Origin: Emticicia sp037153985
GTDB taxonomy: Bacteria > Bacteroidota > Bacteroidia > Cytophagales > Spirosomataceae
Length of the DNA: 64,000 nucleotides
Assembly: GCF_037153985.1 (NCBI RefSeq)
Contig: NZ_JBBAYI010000011.1
Span: 124,001-188,000 of the forward strand
Reading direction: 5' to 3'
Part shown: piece by piece, positions 1 to 7,847 of the stretch
How positions within the stretch are numbered: the first letter of the stretch is position 1
Layout of the letters: each line of letters begins with the position of its first letter
The notes under the pieces: model-generated
The model's database searches: none
Seen by the model: the letters and a program-made list of their open reading frames with translations, nothing else
Told to the model about the DNA's origin: nothing
Program-made: the position numbers and the translations under genes

Positions 1-980
1 TTGGCTCAATGTCCATAGAAAAGTTTATTAGCGAGGCTGACAAGGCCATATCAGCCGGAAAGCACTATGAACCCACCTCATCTCTCCAAAAAGATTTTGA
101 AACAGGCCGCCGCGATGCCGCTTTTTTAAATGAGTTGTTGAAGCGAAACAAACTTACCGGAACGCCTAACGCGCTTATTCTTGATGAATACCTGAAAGCA
201 ATACCGGAATCTGCCTATAAAACCGAAAAGGTATTAATGATTATTGCCGAGCATATCAGTACAATTGAGTCGAAAGCATTTGAAATATTGGTAAGTTCGT
301 TGAAGCGGTTTATGAACATGACCCCCGAACAGCAAAAGTTTGTGCTTGAGGGTATCTCGAAAGCTAAGCTCGGCACATTTAAAATGGCTGTTGAAAAACA
401 TGATAAAGCCCTGCTCGAGAAACTCATTGAGGCCGTCAGGCTTACTTCTTATAGCGAAAATGGATTTGAAGCCGAAGAAAAACAGTTCAGACTCGATTTT
501 GCCCGAATTACCCATGATGCAGATAATTTCAGGATAATAGCTTCGAGAGAAGGAGCCAGACTGCTGGAAAAAACCACCGAACAACTGGCTGTTGAATCAG
601 CGCAAAAAATAGAGCGTTTCAAGCAGAATGCACAAGCCAAAGGTATCAGGCAAGATACCCCACAATATGCCGCAGCTTTAGACGAAATGCAGGATAATGC
701 CGAGAAACTGACCGCTTTTCATCTGAATCAGTATGCTTGGGGATATTTTCAACTTATGGAAAATAAAGACGACCTCGAAACAGGCCTGAAATGGGCCGAA
801 CGTTCGGTAGCCTTATTCAGGTCGCCCATTAATTTACACACTTATGCCAATCTGCTGGCAAGGCTAGGGCGCAAAAAAGAAGCCGTTAAAGCCGAAAAAG
901 CTGCCATAAAGCTCACTAAAAAGGTCGGGCGGGCAACCGATGAGTTAGAACGAACTTTAAAAGAAATCAAGAAACTTTAA
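1..980 (+). CDS. Helical-repeat (TPR-like) protein, 5' end cut by window
   Basis: The frame is open to the left edge (Gly and Ser codons precede the ATG at 9), so the true start probably lies outside the window. The visible 323 residues are almost wholly alpha-helical and charged, with alanine-rich TPR-like helices near residues 235-300 (the segment from LNQYAWGYF to AEKAAIKL). No catalytic motif, signal peptide or membrane segment is visible. Bacteroidota often carry secreted thioredoxin-family proteins with a C-terminal helical region of this style. That the missing N-terminus is a thioredoxin domain is only a guess from the overall look. No clear terminator follows. Confident as a coding region, weak on function. 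Confidence 0.7.
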   Translation, partial: GSMSIEKFISEADKAISAGKHYEPTSSLQKDFETGRRDAAFLNELLKRNKLTGTPNALILDEYLKAIPESAYKTEKVLMIIAEHISTIESKAFEILVSSLKRFMNMTPEQQKFVLEGISKAKLGTFKMAVEKHDKALLEKLIEAVRLTSYSENGFEAEEKQFRLDFARITHDADNFRIIASREGARLLEKTTEQLAVESAQKIERFKQNAQAKGIRQDTPQYAAALDEMQDNAEKLTAFHLNQYAWGYFQLMENKDDLETGLKWAERSVALFRSPINLHTYANLLARLGRKKEAVKAEKAAIKLTKKVGRATDELERTLKEIKKL

Positions 981-1187
981 CCAATATTACACTTGTATTA
1001 CCACAAAAAAAACTGCATTAAAAAACCTTACATCTATTCTTATAATTGAGGCATTTTTATAAAAAACGCTCCTGTCTTTCTTAATATACTGATTTGCCGT
1101 TTTAATCGGGGTATTTGTCGATTTCTTTGTGTGTATCGTCAACAAAGAAGTATTTTTATTGGAATATATTATTTTTTAAATAAAAAA

Positions 1188-4019
1188 ATGAAAGTATCTA
1201 AGAAATTCCCTTCCTTGCATCTGAGATTTTTCTTGCCGATAGCCGTATGCCTTTACTTCATAAGCTCGTGCAAGGTGAATCAGCCTTCGCAGAATCAGGC
1301 TTCTACTTCTACTGCGCCGCAGCAGGATTTAGTTCAGAATGTGATTGAGTCGTTTTCTGCCAATCTGCCTAAAATAGGCTTACCAGATAACGCTGACCCC
1401 AATGGCGAAGACTGGAAAGGAATAGACCTTGATACAAAACAACCTGTAAAGCCTCTATATGCTTCTGAAGAAGCCAAGCATTTTTTATTACCGCCCGGAT
1501 ACCGAATTGAACCTGTTCTGACAGAGCCAGCCATACAACAACCCGGAGCCATTGCATTTGATGGAAACGGACGCATGTATGTGCTAGAGCTGAGGTCATA
1601 TATGCTCAATGCCGACTCTAAGGATGAACTCGAACCCACAAGCCGGATTTCGCGATGGGAAGATAAAGATAACGATGGTATTTATGAAACCGGAACCGCC
1701 TTTGTAGATAGCCTGATATTTCCGCGGTTTGTGTTGCCTTATGGTAAAGACTGTATTCTGACAATGGAGTCTGATGCGGACAATGTTTATAAATATACCG
1801 ATACTAATGGGGACGGTAAAGCTGATAAAAAAGAACTTTTTACGAATAAATACGGGCGTTCGGGTAATGTAGAACACCAGCAGGCTTTTATGTACTGGGG
1901 CATGGATAACTGGCTTTACAGTACTGTTAATGCTTTTCGTGTGAGAGAAACTTCAGGGGGCGTAATTCGTGAAAAAACCGGTTTTAACCGTGCACAATGG
2001 GGTATCACCCATGACGACGACGGAAAACTCTGGTTTCAGGGCGGAGCCAGCGGGCTGCCATCTTATTTTCAGTTTCCTATTCATTACGGAAACTTTGAAG
2101 TACCGAACGAATTTGCCAAAGGATTTGATATTCCGTGGGGTGCAGCCGTGAAAATCTCAGATATGCAAGGTGGAATGGATGAAATCAGACAGCCTGATGG
2201 CTCTTTAAAACGTGTAACAGGTTCAGCTGGAAATGATGTGTATCGAGGTGACCGCTTGCCGGAATCTTTACGAGGGCAATATTTTTATGGCGAACCCGTG
2301 GCTCGTATTGTGCGTCAGATTAACCCTGTTGTAACAGAAGGCTTAACAACCTTGCATAATGTATATCAGGAGCAGCAATCAGAATTTTTACGTTCAACAG
2401 ACCCACTTTTCAGACCCGTCGATATGGCTACTGCTCCAGATGGAACTATGTATATTGTGGATATGTATCATGGAATTATTCAGGAAGGACAATGGACACA
2501 AAGAGGCTCTTACCTACGCACAAAAATTGACCAATACCAGTTAGATAAAGTTGTAGGTCTTGGCCGCATCTGGCGAATCACGTATGATGGAAAAGAGCGT
2601 GACAAAACCAAACCCAATATGCTGAACGAAAAAACTTCAATGTTGGTAAAACACTTGGAGCATCCGAATGGCTGGTGGAGAGATGCTGCACAACAACTAA
2701 TAGTATTAAGAAAAGATGCCTCGGTAGTACCCACTTTAGAGAAAATGGCACTTAAAAGTCCTAATATTCAGGCAAGAATACACGCTATTTGGTGTCTGGA
2801 AGGGTTAAATGCCTTGAAAACTGCCACAGTTGAGCAATTAATGAAAGACCCCAATGCGCGTATTCGTGTGCAGGCATTAAGAGCTGGCGAAACCTTGTAT
2901 AAAGCCGGAGAAAAAGCATTGGAAGCAAGCTACAAACAAACCCTTGATGATACAAACACCGACGTAGCCGTTCAGGCCATGTTAAGTGCCAAGTTTCTGA
3001 AATTGCCAGAGCTCGAAGCCAATATCAAAGGGCTTATGGAAAAAAATAAGGCAGCAGGGGTGAAGCTGGTAGGGCAACAGATTATTACTCCACCCAAAGG
3101 TAGAAACGGCGGGCCGTTCGGTGGCGTTGAACTAAGCAAGGAACAACAAGAGATAGTAAGCCGTGGAGCCGTTATATATAATGAGTTGTGTTCGCAATGC
3201 CATGGTAATAATGGTATGGGTACACCCGCCGGCGACAACAAATTAATTGCTCCGGCTCTGGCTGGTTCGGCGCGCGTACAGGCTCATCCAGAATACGCTA
3301 TCAGGGTCTTGTTACATGGCATGGAAGGTGCCATTGAAGGAAAAACCTATGCTGGCAATATGATGGCAAGCATGAAGGAGCAGTCTGACCAGTGGGTGTC
3401 TGATGTGATTTCTTACATACGTAACGGATTGTCGAACGATGCATCATTAATATCACCAGAAATGGTGGCACAAATACGACAAAAAACGGCATCTCAGGCA
3501 AGTATGTACCAATATAACGATTTGGTGAAGCTCGTACCTCATGAATTACAACAGCGCGAAGGCTGGAAAGTAACAGCAAGTAATACGGCCTCGACACGTA
3601 TTGGCGGCAACGTTTCACCCACAAGTGCCTTTACTTACGAAGGGTGGTCAACGGGGCTAAAACAGGAGAAAGATATGTGGTATCAGATAGAATTTCCCAG
3701 AGAAATAGCGATAAGTGAAATACAATTTAACTCGGCCGCAATGGTAAAAAAAGGATGGGTGCCTAAGCCAAATACACCGCCAGGCCAAAGACCTATGGTA
3801 CAAACTTATCCGCGGATTTATAGCATCGAAACTTCGTCGGATGGTACAAGTTGGCAAACCGCCATTAACAAGCAAAAAGGTAGTGAAGGTGACAACACAA
3901 TAGCTCTGACCCCTAAAAAAGCTAAGTTTATAAGAATCAGGCTCGAACAAGGGCTTGAAAACCCTGATGATGATATACCGTGGACAATGAAACAATTAAA
4001 GATATTTGAACTCAATTAA
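1188..4019 (+). CDS. Lipoprotein beta-propeller dehydrogenase with HEAT repeats, cytochrome c and discoidin-like domain
   Basis: 943 residues. The frame also has a GTG at 1131, but ATG 1188 starts directly at a lipoprotein signal (basic N-terminus, hydrophobic stretch, ISSC with the lipidated Cys at residue 28), so 1188 is preferred. Order of parts: propeller domain of the PVC/PQQ-like membrane-bound dehydrogenase type (about 85-480, with DTNGDGKAD-type Ca-binding-like loops), helical HEAT-like repeats (about 495-640), one cytochrome c domain with heme motif C668-S-Q-C-H672, and a C-terminal F5/8-type C (discoidin) carbohydrate-binding-like domain (about 770-943). Probably a periplasm-facing or surface lipoprotein that oxidises a sugar or alcohol and passes electrons to its own heme. 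The substrate cannot be read from sequence. It is followed after 25 bases by a Tat-exported sugar isomerase-like protein, suggesting joint sugar processing. Confidence 0.85.
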   Translation: MKVSKKFPSLHLRFFLPIAVCLYFISSCKVNQPSQNQASTSTAPQQDLVQNVIESFSANLPKIGLPDNADPNGEDWKGIDLDTKQPVKPLYASEEAKHFLLPPGYRIEPVLTEPAIQQPGAIAFDGNGRMYVLELRSYMLNADSKDELEPTSRISRWEDKDNDGIYETGTAFVDSLIFPRFVLPYGKDCILTMESDADNVYKYTDTNGDGKADKKELFTNKYGRSGNVEHQQAFMYWGMDNWLYSTVNAFRVRETSGGVIREKTGFNRAQWGITHDDDGKLWFQGGASGLPSYFQFPIHYGNFEVPNEFAKGFDIPWGAAVKISDMQGGMDEIRQPDGSLKRVTGSAGNDVYRGDRLPESLRGQYFYGEPVARIVRQINPVVTEGLTTLHNVYQEQQSEFLRSTDPLFRPVDMATAPDGTMYIVDMYHGIIQEGQWTQRGSYLRTKIDQYQLDKVVGLGRIWRITYDGKERDKTKPNMLNEKTSMLVKHLEHPNGWWRDAAQQLIVLRKDASVVPTLEKMALKSPNIQARIHAIWCLEGLNALKTATVEQLMKDPNARIRVQALRAGETLYKAGEKALEASYKQTLDDTNTDVAVQAMLSAKFLKLPELEANIKGLMEKNKAAGVKLVGQQIITPPKGRNGGPFGGVELSKEQQEIVSRGAVIYNELCSQCHGNNGMGTPAGDNKLIAPALAGSARVQAHPEYAIRVLLHGMEGAIEGKTYAGNMMASMKEQSDQWVSDVISYIRNGLSNDASLISPEMVAQIRQKTASQASMYQYNDLVKLVPHELQQREGWKVTASNTASTRIGGNVSPTSAFTYEGWSTGLKQEKDMWYQIEFPREIAISEIQFNSAAMVKKGWVPKPNTPPGQRPMVQTYPRIYSIETSSDGTSWQTAINKQKGSEGDNTIALTPKKAKFIRIRLEQGLENPDDDIPWTMKQLKIFELN

Positions 4020-4044
4020 ATCAGTAAAAAATTATAATTATACA

Positions 4045-5094
4045 ATGGAAAAAACAAACAATTCTTCTGTGTCGCGTCGTCAGTTTCTTGGAGCGGCAGC
4101 AACACTTGTTTCGGGTTCAGTTTTGGCAAGTAGTCCTGTTTTTGGCGCACCTGCCATTATCAAAAATCTGCTTGGACCTAACTCTTTAATTAATGGCGTA
4201 CAAATTGGCGTTATTACGTATTCGTTCAGAGAAATGCCTGACCAAAGTGCAGAAGCAATCCTTCAATATGTTCTGGAAACAGGCATTAGTGCCATAGAAT
4301 TAATGGGCGACCCTGCCGAAATCTATGCAGGTAAACCTAAGAGCACCGTTGATATGCGTTCTGTATTTCCGTTAATGAGAAAAAGAAATGAAAAACAGGA
4401 ATTAACCGACGAAGAAAAAAAGAAACTGGAAGATGCAGAAGCACAAATGAAATCCTACAATCAGGAGGTTGCCAAATGGAGACAAAGTGCTTCGATGTCG
4501 AAGTTTGAAGAACTTGGTAAAATATATAAAAAAGCAGGTGTAAAAATATATGGTTTCAAGCCAAACGCCTTTGGCCGTAATAACTCTGATGCTGAAATTG
4601 AATTTGGTATGCGTGCAGCCAAAGCATTAGGGGCTAATCAGGTTACACTTGAGCACCCAGCAAATGATGAGCATACATTAAAACTGGGCAATATTGCACA
4701 AAAAGTTGGTGTAAAGGTTGGTTACCACGGTCATGAACAGCAAACATATACGTTTTGGGATACCGCTTTGGCGCAATCGCCTGCTAATGCCCTCAACCTT
4801 GACTTTGGTCACTTTGTAGCGGCAGGAAACCCGAATCCACTTGATATTATCAAGCAAAAACATGACCGCATCGTGAGTATGCACATTAAAGACCGCCAGA
4901 CTCCGGCACATGGTAAAGGGAATGTGGTTTGGGGGCAGGGTGATACCCCAATTGCTGATGCTTTGAAACTCATAAGAGACAATAAATATAAGTTTCCGGC
5001 TACTATTGAGTTAGAATACAAAGTACCAGAAGGCTCAACTCCAGTAGCAGAAGTAAAAAAATGTCTTGAATACTGCAAAAATGCCTTAAGTTAA
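4045..5094 (+). CDS. Tat-exported sugar phosphate isomerase/epimerase-like TIM barrel
   Basis: 349 residues from ATG 4045. An in-frame ATG at 4006 overlaps the previous gene, but 4045 puts the twin-arginine signal (SVSRRQFLGAAATLVSG) at the N-terminus. The rest matches the xylose isomerase-like TIM barrel (AP endonuclease 2 superfamily): metal-ligand-type motifs include the VTLEHPAND, KVGYHGHEQ, LNLDFGHF and SMHIKDRQ segments and the final IELEY. Members act as sugar epimerases, isomerases or 3-keto-glycoside lyases. Export in folded, metal-loaded form to the periplasm fits a partner role with the upstream dehydrogenase, for example handling a 3-keto-sugar. This is inference from neighbourhood. 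A charged helical insertion lies near residues 115-155 (EEKKKLEDAEAQMKS). A strong terminator follows. Confidence 0.85.
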   Translation: MEKTNNSSVSRRQFLGAAATLVSGSVLASSPVFGAPAIIKNLLGPNSLINGVQIGVITYSFREMPDQSAEAILQYVLETGISAIELMGDPAEIYAGKPKSTVDMRSVFPLMRKRNEKQELTDEEKKKLEDAEAQMKSYNQEVAKWRQSASMSKFEELGKIYKKAGVKIYGFKPNAFGRNNSDAEIEFGMRAAKALGANQVTLEHPANDEHTLKLGNIAQKVGVKVGYHGHEQQTYTFWDTALAQSPANALNLDFGHFVAAGNPNPLDIIKQKHDRIVSMHIKDRQTPAHGKGNVVWGQGDTPIADALKLIRDNKYKFPATIELEYKVPEGSTPVAEVKKCLEYCKNALS

Positions 5095-5102
5095 TAAGCT
5101 GC

Positions 5103-5135
5103 AAAAGGGTGAGATTCATAAAAACTCACCCTTTT
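5103..5135. terminator. Bidirectional intrinsic terminator
   Basis: A perfect 11-bp stem (AAAAGGGTGAG at 5103-5113 and its complement at 5125-5135) with an 11-base loop. T-rich on both outward sides because of the A/T ends. It sits between the convergent isomerase-like gene (stop 5094) and the small RiPP precursor candidate (stop 5146 on minus), so it can end both transcripts. Confidence 0.85.
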
Positions 5136-5145
5136 GTTTTCATAG

Positions 5146-5298
5146 TCAGGATTCAAGTTGTGAGCTTAAATCACCACCAGTTTCGCCACTTCCTCTAATA
5201 ATTGTATCGTTGAGAATAGTAAAATCTGGTGCTTCCCATGCGCGTTTCGTTGCAGGAATTAATGGCTCTGGCAACTCTTTGCTTGAAATTGATTTCAT
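5146..5298 (-). CDS. Candidate lasso-like RiPP precursor peptide, 50 aa
   Basis: ATG at 5298, TGA at 5146-5148; 50 residues. It starts 39 bases after the stop of the cyclase-like gene on the same strand. The leader half has W21-E-A-P24 followed by FTILND, resembling the YxxP-type element that PqqD-like proteins bind in lasso peptide leaders. The C-terminal part reads RGSGETGGDLSSQLES. If the core began at Gly36, Asp43 would be ring position 8, a common macrolactam acceptor position, leaving a seven-residue tail. The usual leader Thr at position -2 is not in register with that choice (Thr32 would be -4), so the cleavage site is uncertain. Gly/Ser-rich composition and location argue for a modified peptide. 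It could instead belong to another AsnB-dependent RiPP class. Coding is likely, the lasso call moderate. Confidence 0.6.
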   Translation of the reverse strand: MKSISSKELPEPLIPATKRAWEAPDFTILNDTIIRGSGETGGDLSSQLES

Positions 5299-5337
5299 AT
5301 ACTTGTAAGGGGTATAGTGTTAGTAATTTTTTTTAGG

Positions 5338-7167
5338 TCAATTTATATGTAATTTCAGATAACTTATGTAGTTAAACAGCATAATAGCCAGACAGTTATT
5401 AATATCTGTTTCTTTATTGGTTAAAAACCGTTTTTTATTCATATAAGGCCATATATTTTGGTACGCTTGTTCATTTACCAGTTTTTGTTTCAGTTTATTT
5501 ATAGCACCGAGGCGATTTTCAAAATCAGGTGAATAACTTTTTTTATCTTTTCTCCAGACTATTTCATCAGGTACAATTCCTTTCATTGCCTCTCTGATAA
5601 GCCCCCTTTTATAGCCATTTTCAAACATCATGGTATCAGGTACATCCAGATACAATTCTAATATTGGTTTATCAAAATAAGGCGTAGTTTTTCTTAGTCC
5701 AAAATAAGCATCTCTATAATTTAAAAGCTGATGCTCACAGCCTAGCACTCCTGCATTGATACGGTCTTGTAACCATTGTTTGGTGTCAAAACTTTGGCTA
5801 TTTTCGTACTCTTTAATGCTTTTGGCTAGTTCAGGATTAAAAAAACTTTCACCATTATAGATAGCTTTCCCCGAAAGACCTTTTAAAAAATTATAGAATC
5901 TGGTATGGTATAAAATACTTGATTGTAATAATCGAAAAACAGAAATTTGATAAGTGTGCCTGATGGTGTTAAAGACTTTCAGACTTTCTTTTATTTTGAA
6001 TTGTAAAAGAGAAAAAAAGATATATTCCCGATATGGGTTCGAGATGGCGTGGTCGCCCCCATAACCGTTAAACAATAGTCTGACTCCTTGTTTTTGTGCG
6101 GCCTCCATTAAAGCTGTGTCAAGATAATGAAGCGGATTCATGAAGCCATCGCCTTGCTCAAATAACTGAGGTAGGTTATCAAAGGGAGTTGCATTGGCAG
6201 GCGGTGTAACAAATACTTGTTCCATGTTAGGAATATGTTGCCCTAAAAGCTTCATATAGTAACTTTCATCTTCAGGGTTATTGATGTCATTCTTGCCTGC
6301 CACTGAAGAAAATGCGCTAAAAGACTTATTTTGCTTGGCTAATAACTCACCCAAAATACAAGCAATGAACGAAGAATCCAGACCGCCGCTTAGTTTAATA
6401 CCAATAGGCTTATCAATTTCAATACGATTCTTTATGGCTTCGGTCATCAAATGCCGTAAACATTCGCCATATTCACGTAAAGACTGAAACCGGTATTTAC
6501 CCGTTTTATGGGCAAGCCAATAAGTATATTGCTGCAATCCTTGTTGTTTATCATAGCTTAAATAATGGCCGCCTCTTAATAAAAAAATATTTTTTATGGG
6601 CGTTTGTTCATTATAATTGACAACAAAATATCTGATAATAATATCTTCGTTAAAAGAATGAGGGGGTGGTTTTACGGCCAGAACTGCTTTTAACTCGCTG
6701 GCAAAAATAAAATGCTCGGGTGAATCATAATAGTAAAAACTTCTGTGTCCGATATGGTCAGATGCAGCAAAGAATGACTGTTCTCTCTGGTTATATATTA
6801 AAAAGCAGAACTCGCCTTCCAGATAATCAACGCATCGTTTTCCCCATTTTTTGAAGGCTTCCAGTATAAGCCAGCTATCAGCTATTTCAGTTGGTTTTTG
6901 TTTAGCTCCTAAAAGTGTGGCAAGTGCAACTCTGTTATCTATACGCGTATCTGCTACTATCAAATATTGGCCTGACTCAAAAGGTACTTGTTCGTTTTTT
7001 TGAGAATGATGAAAAACTAATTGATGATAACCCAGCATAATGTTTTCTCTCAAAAAAATCTTTTGATTATCAACCGCATGATGTCTGAGTTTTATACTCA
7101 TGGTATTCACATCTGCCTGATTTACCGATGAGTTATGCTTATTGATAATCCCAAAAATTGCGCTCAT
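5338..7167 (-). CDS. Asparagine synthetase-like protein, probable RiPP (lasso-type) cyclase
   Basis: 609 residues. N-terminal Ntn glutamine amidotransferase-like domain (about 1-200) followed by an asparagine synthase ATP-pyrophosphatase domain with PP-loop SGGLDSS at residues 260-266 and the later GYGGDH motif. The N-terminus is M-S-A-I-F-G-I: Ser replaces the Cys2 that glutamine-dependent asparagine synthetases need, so glutamine hydrolysis is not expected. Loss of that cysteine is typical of lasso peptide cyclases (AsnB homologues that adenylate an Asp or Glu side chain and form a macrolactam). It lies between a PqqD-like gene (60 bases upstream) and a 50-residue peptide gene (39 bases downstream), all on the minus strand and probably one transcript. 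No transglutaminase-like leader protease or exporter lies beside it. An acyl amide-forming enzyme of other type is the alternative. Confidence 0.8.
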   Translation of the reverse strand: MSAIFGIINKHNSSVNQADVNTMSIKLRHHAVDNQKIFLRENIMLGYHQLVFHHSQKNEQVPFESGQYLIVADTRIDNRVALATLLGAKQKPTEIADSWLILEAFKKWGKRCVDYLEGEFCFLIYNQREQSFFAASDHIGHRSFYYYDSPEHFIFASELKAVLAVKPPPHSFNEDIIIRYFVVNYNEQTPIKNIFLLRGGHYLSYDKQQGLQQYTYWLAHKTGKYRFQSLREYGECLRHLMTEAIKNRIEIDKPIGIKLSGGLDSSFIACILGELLAKQNKSFSAFSSVAGKNDINNPEDESYYMKLLGQHIPNMEQVFVTPPANATPFDNLPQLFEQGDGFMNPLHYLDTALMEAAQKQGVRLLFNGYGGDHAISNPYREYIFFSLLQFKIKESLKVFNTIRHTYQISVFRLLQSSILYHTRFYNFLKGLSGKAIYNGESFFNPELAKSIKEYENSQSFDTKQWLQDRINAGVLGCEHQLLNYRDAYFGLRKTTPYFDKPILELYLDVPDTMMFENGYKRGLIREAMKGIVPDEIVWRKDKKSYSPDFENRLGAINKLKQKLVNEQAYQNIWPYMNKKRFLTNKETDINNCLAIMLFNYISYLKLHIN

Positions 7168-7227
7168 ATACCAATAGCTAATAAGAGAATTTTAATGTCA
7201 GAGCTTGATTTTACAAGAAGGTTTCAA

Positions 7228-7512
7228 TTAAGCAGTAACCTGCAAAACCATTTTTTCTTGCATCATTTTGTTTATATAAGTCATTGTCTCAGTGATGCAA
7301 ACAGACTCTTCTACTTCATACTTATCAATAAGTTTCTGAATAAGGCTTTCTGCCGAAGTTGGTTCTTTCAAGAGTTCCCAAATATCAGTAGCTACTGTAT
7401 TAAGGCCCATAAAATCACCATTTTTTAAATTCATCATAACAGATTCTTCTCCGAGTGTGTTCACCAGAAAATTTTCATCGTTACGTTTGAGTATTGATTG
7501 TAAATCGTTCAT
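7228..7512 (-). CDS. PqqD-like RiPP recognition element protein
   Basis: 94 residues from ATG 7512; an in-frame ATG at 7563 would add 17 residues that do not fit the family. The sequence follows the PqqD pattern: beta strands with SVMMNLKNGDFMGLN, then the TDIWELLKEP helix, then a helix-turn-helix style C-terminus ending KMMQEKMVLQVTA. Proteins of this family bind the leader of a peptide substrate and hand it to a modifying enzyme (B1 in lasso peptide clusters, PqqD in PQQ synthesis). It is first in a minus-strand trio with the cyclase-like protein and the small peptide gene. No TAnnTTTG box was found just upstream, so its promoter is unclear. Confidence 0.85.
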   Translation of the reverse strand: MNDLQSILKRNDENFLVNTLGEESVMMNLKNGDFMGLNTVATDIWELLKEPTSAESLIQKLIDKYEVEESVCITETMTYINKMMQEKMVLQVTA

Positions 7513-7766
7513 TATAAGTATATTGTATAAATAAAGTAACTTAGGGGGTATAAATATAGGCATAATTAATTCTCCATAGAACGAGAAGCTGTAAAAAATC
7601 AGTATCTGTATTTTAGGCAGCCAATAGAAATAGTTTTATAGCTTGTTTGTGCAGGAATTTCTGAAAAAACAGAGAAAAAAAACTTGTGTTGTCGCATAAA
7701 ATGTAGCAATTGCCGAAATTTAGTTGTCTTGTTTTATATAAATGGTGGTCCAACAATGAAAAATAC

Positions 7767-7774
7767 TATATTTG
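7767..7774 (+). promoter_or_regulatory. Candidate -7 box (TATATTTG) for ggt, in a 335-base gap
   Basis: TATATTTG matches the Bacteroidota TAnnTTTG element and lies 73 bases before the gamma-glutamyltransferase ATG. No TTG is correctly spaced upstream, so support is modest. The rest of the gap 7513-7847 is AT-rich. It contains a 31-codon reading frame (ATG 7756) running into the ggt start, with no feature that marks it as a gene. Confidence 0.35.
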
Positions 7775-7847
7775 TTTATATCATTCTTATGATACCCCAC
7801 AAATCTGTTTTACTTCTTTACCCAGACAAGAAAACCAACCTTAATCT

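Noticed and set aside
1334..3995. Several minus-strand frames inside the propeller gene
   Set aside because: All antisense to a coherent multi-domain protein; none has motifs.
5103..5135. Inverted repeat as possible phage attachment or regulatory site
   Set aside because: Stem-loop with T-rich flank between convergent genes is better explained as a terminator.
7135..7428. Plus-strand frame of 97 codons across the PqqD gene
   Set aside because: Antisense shadow of the well-supported PqqD-like frame.
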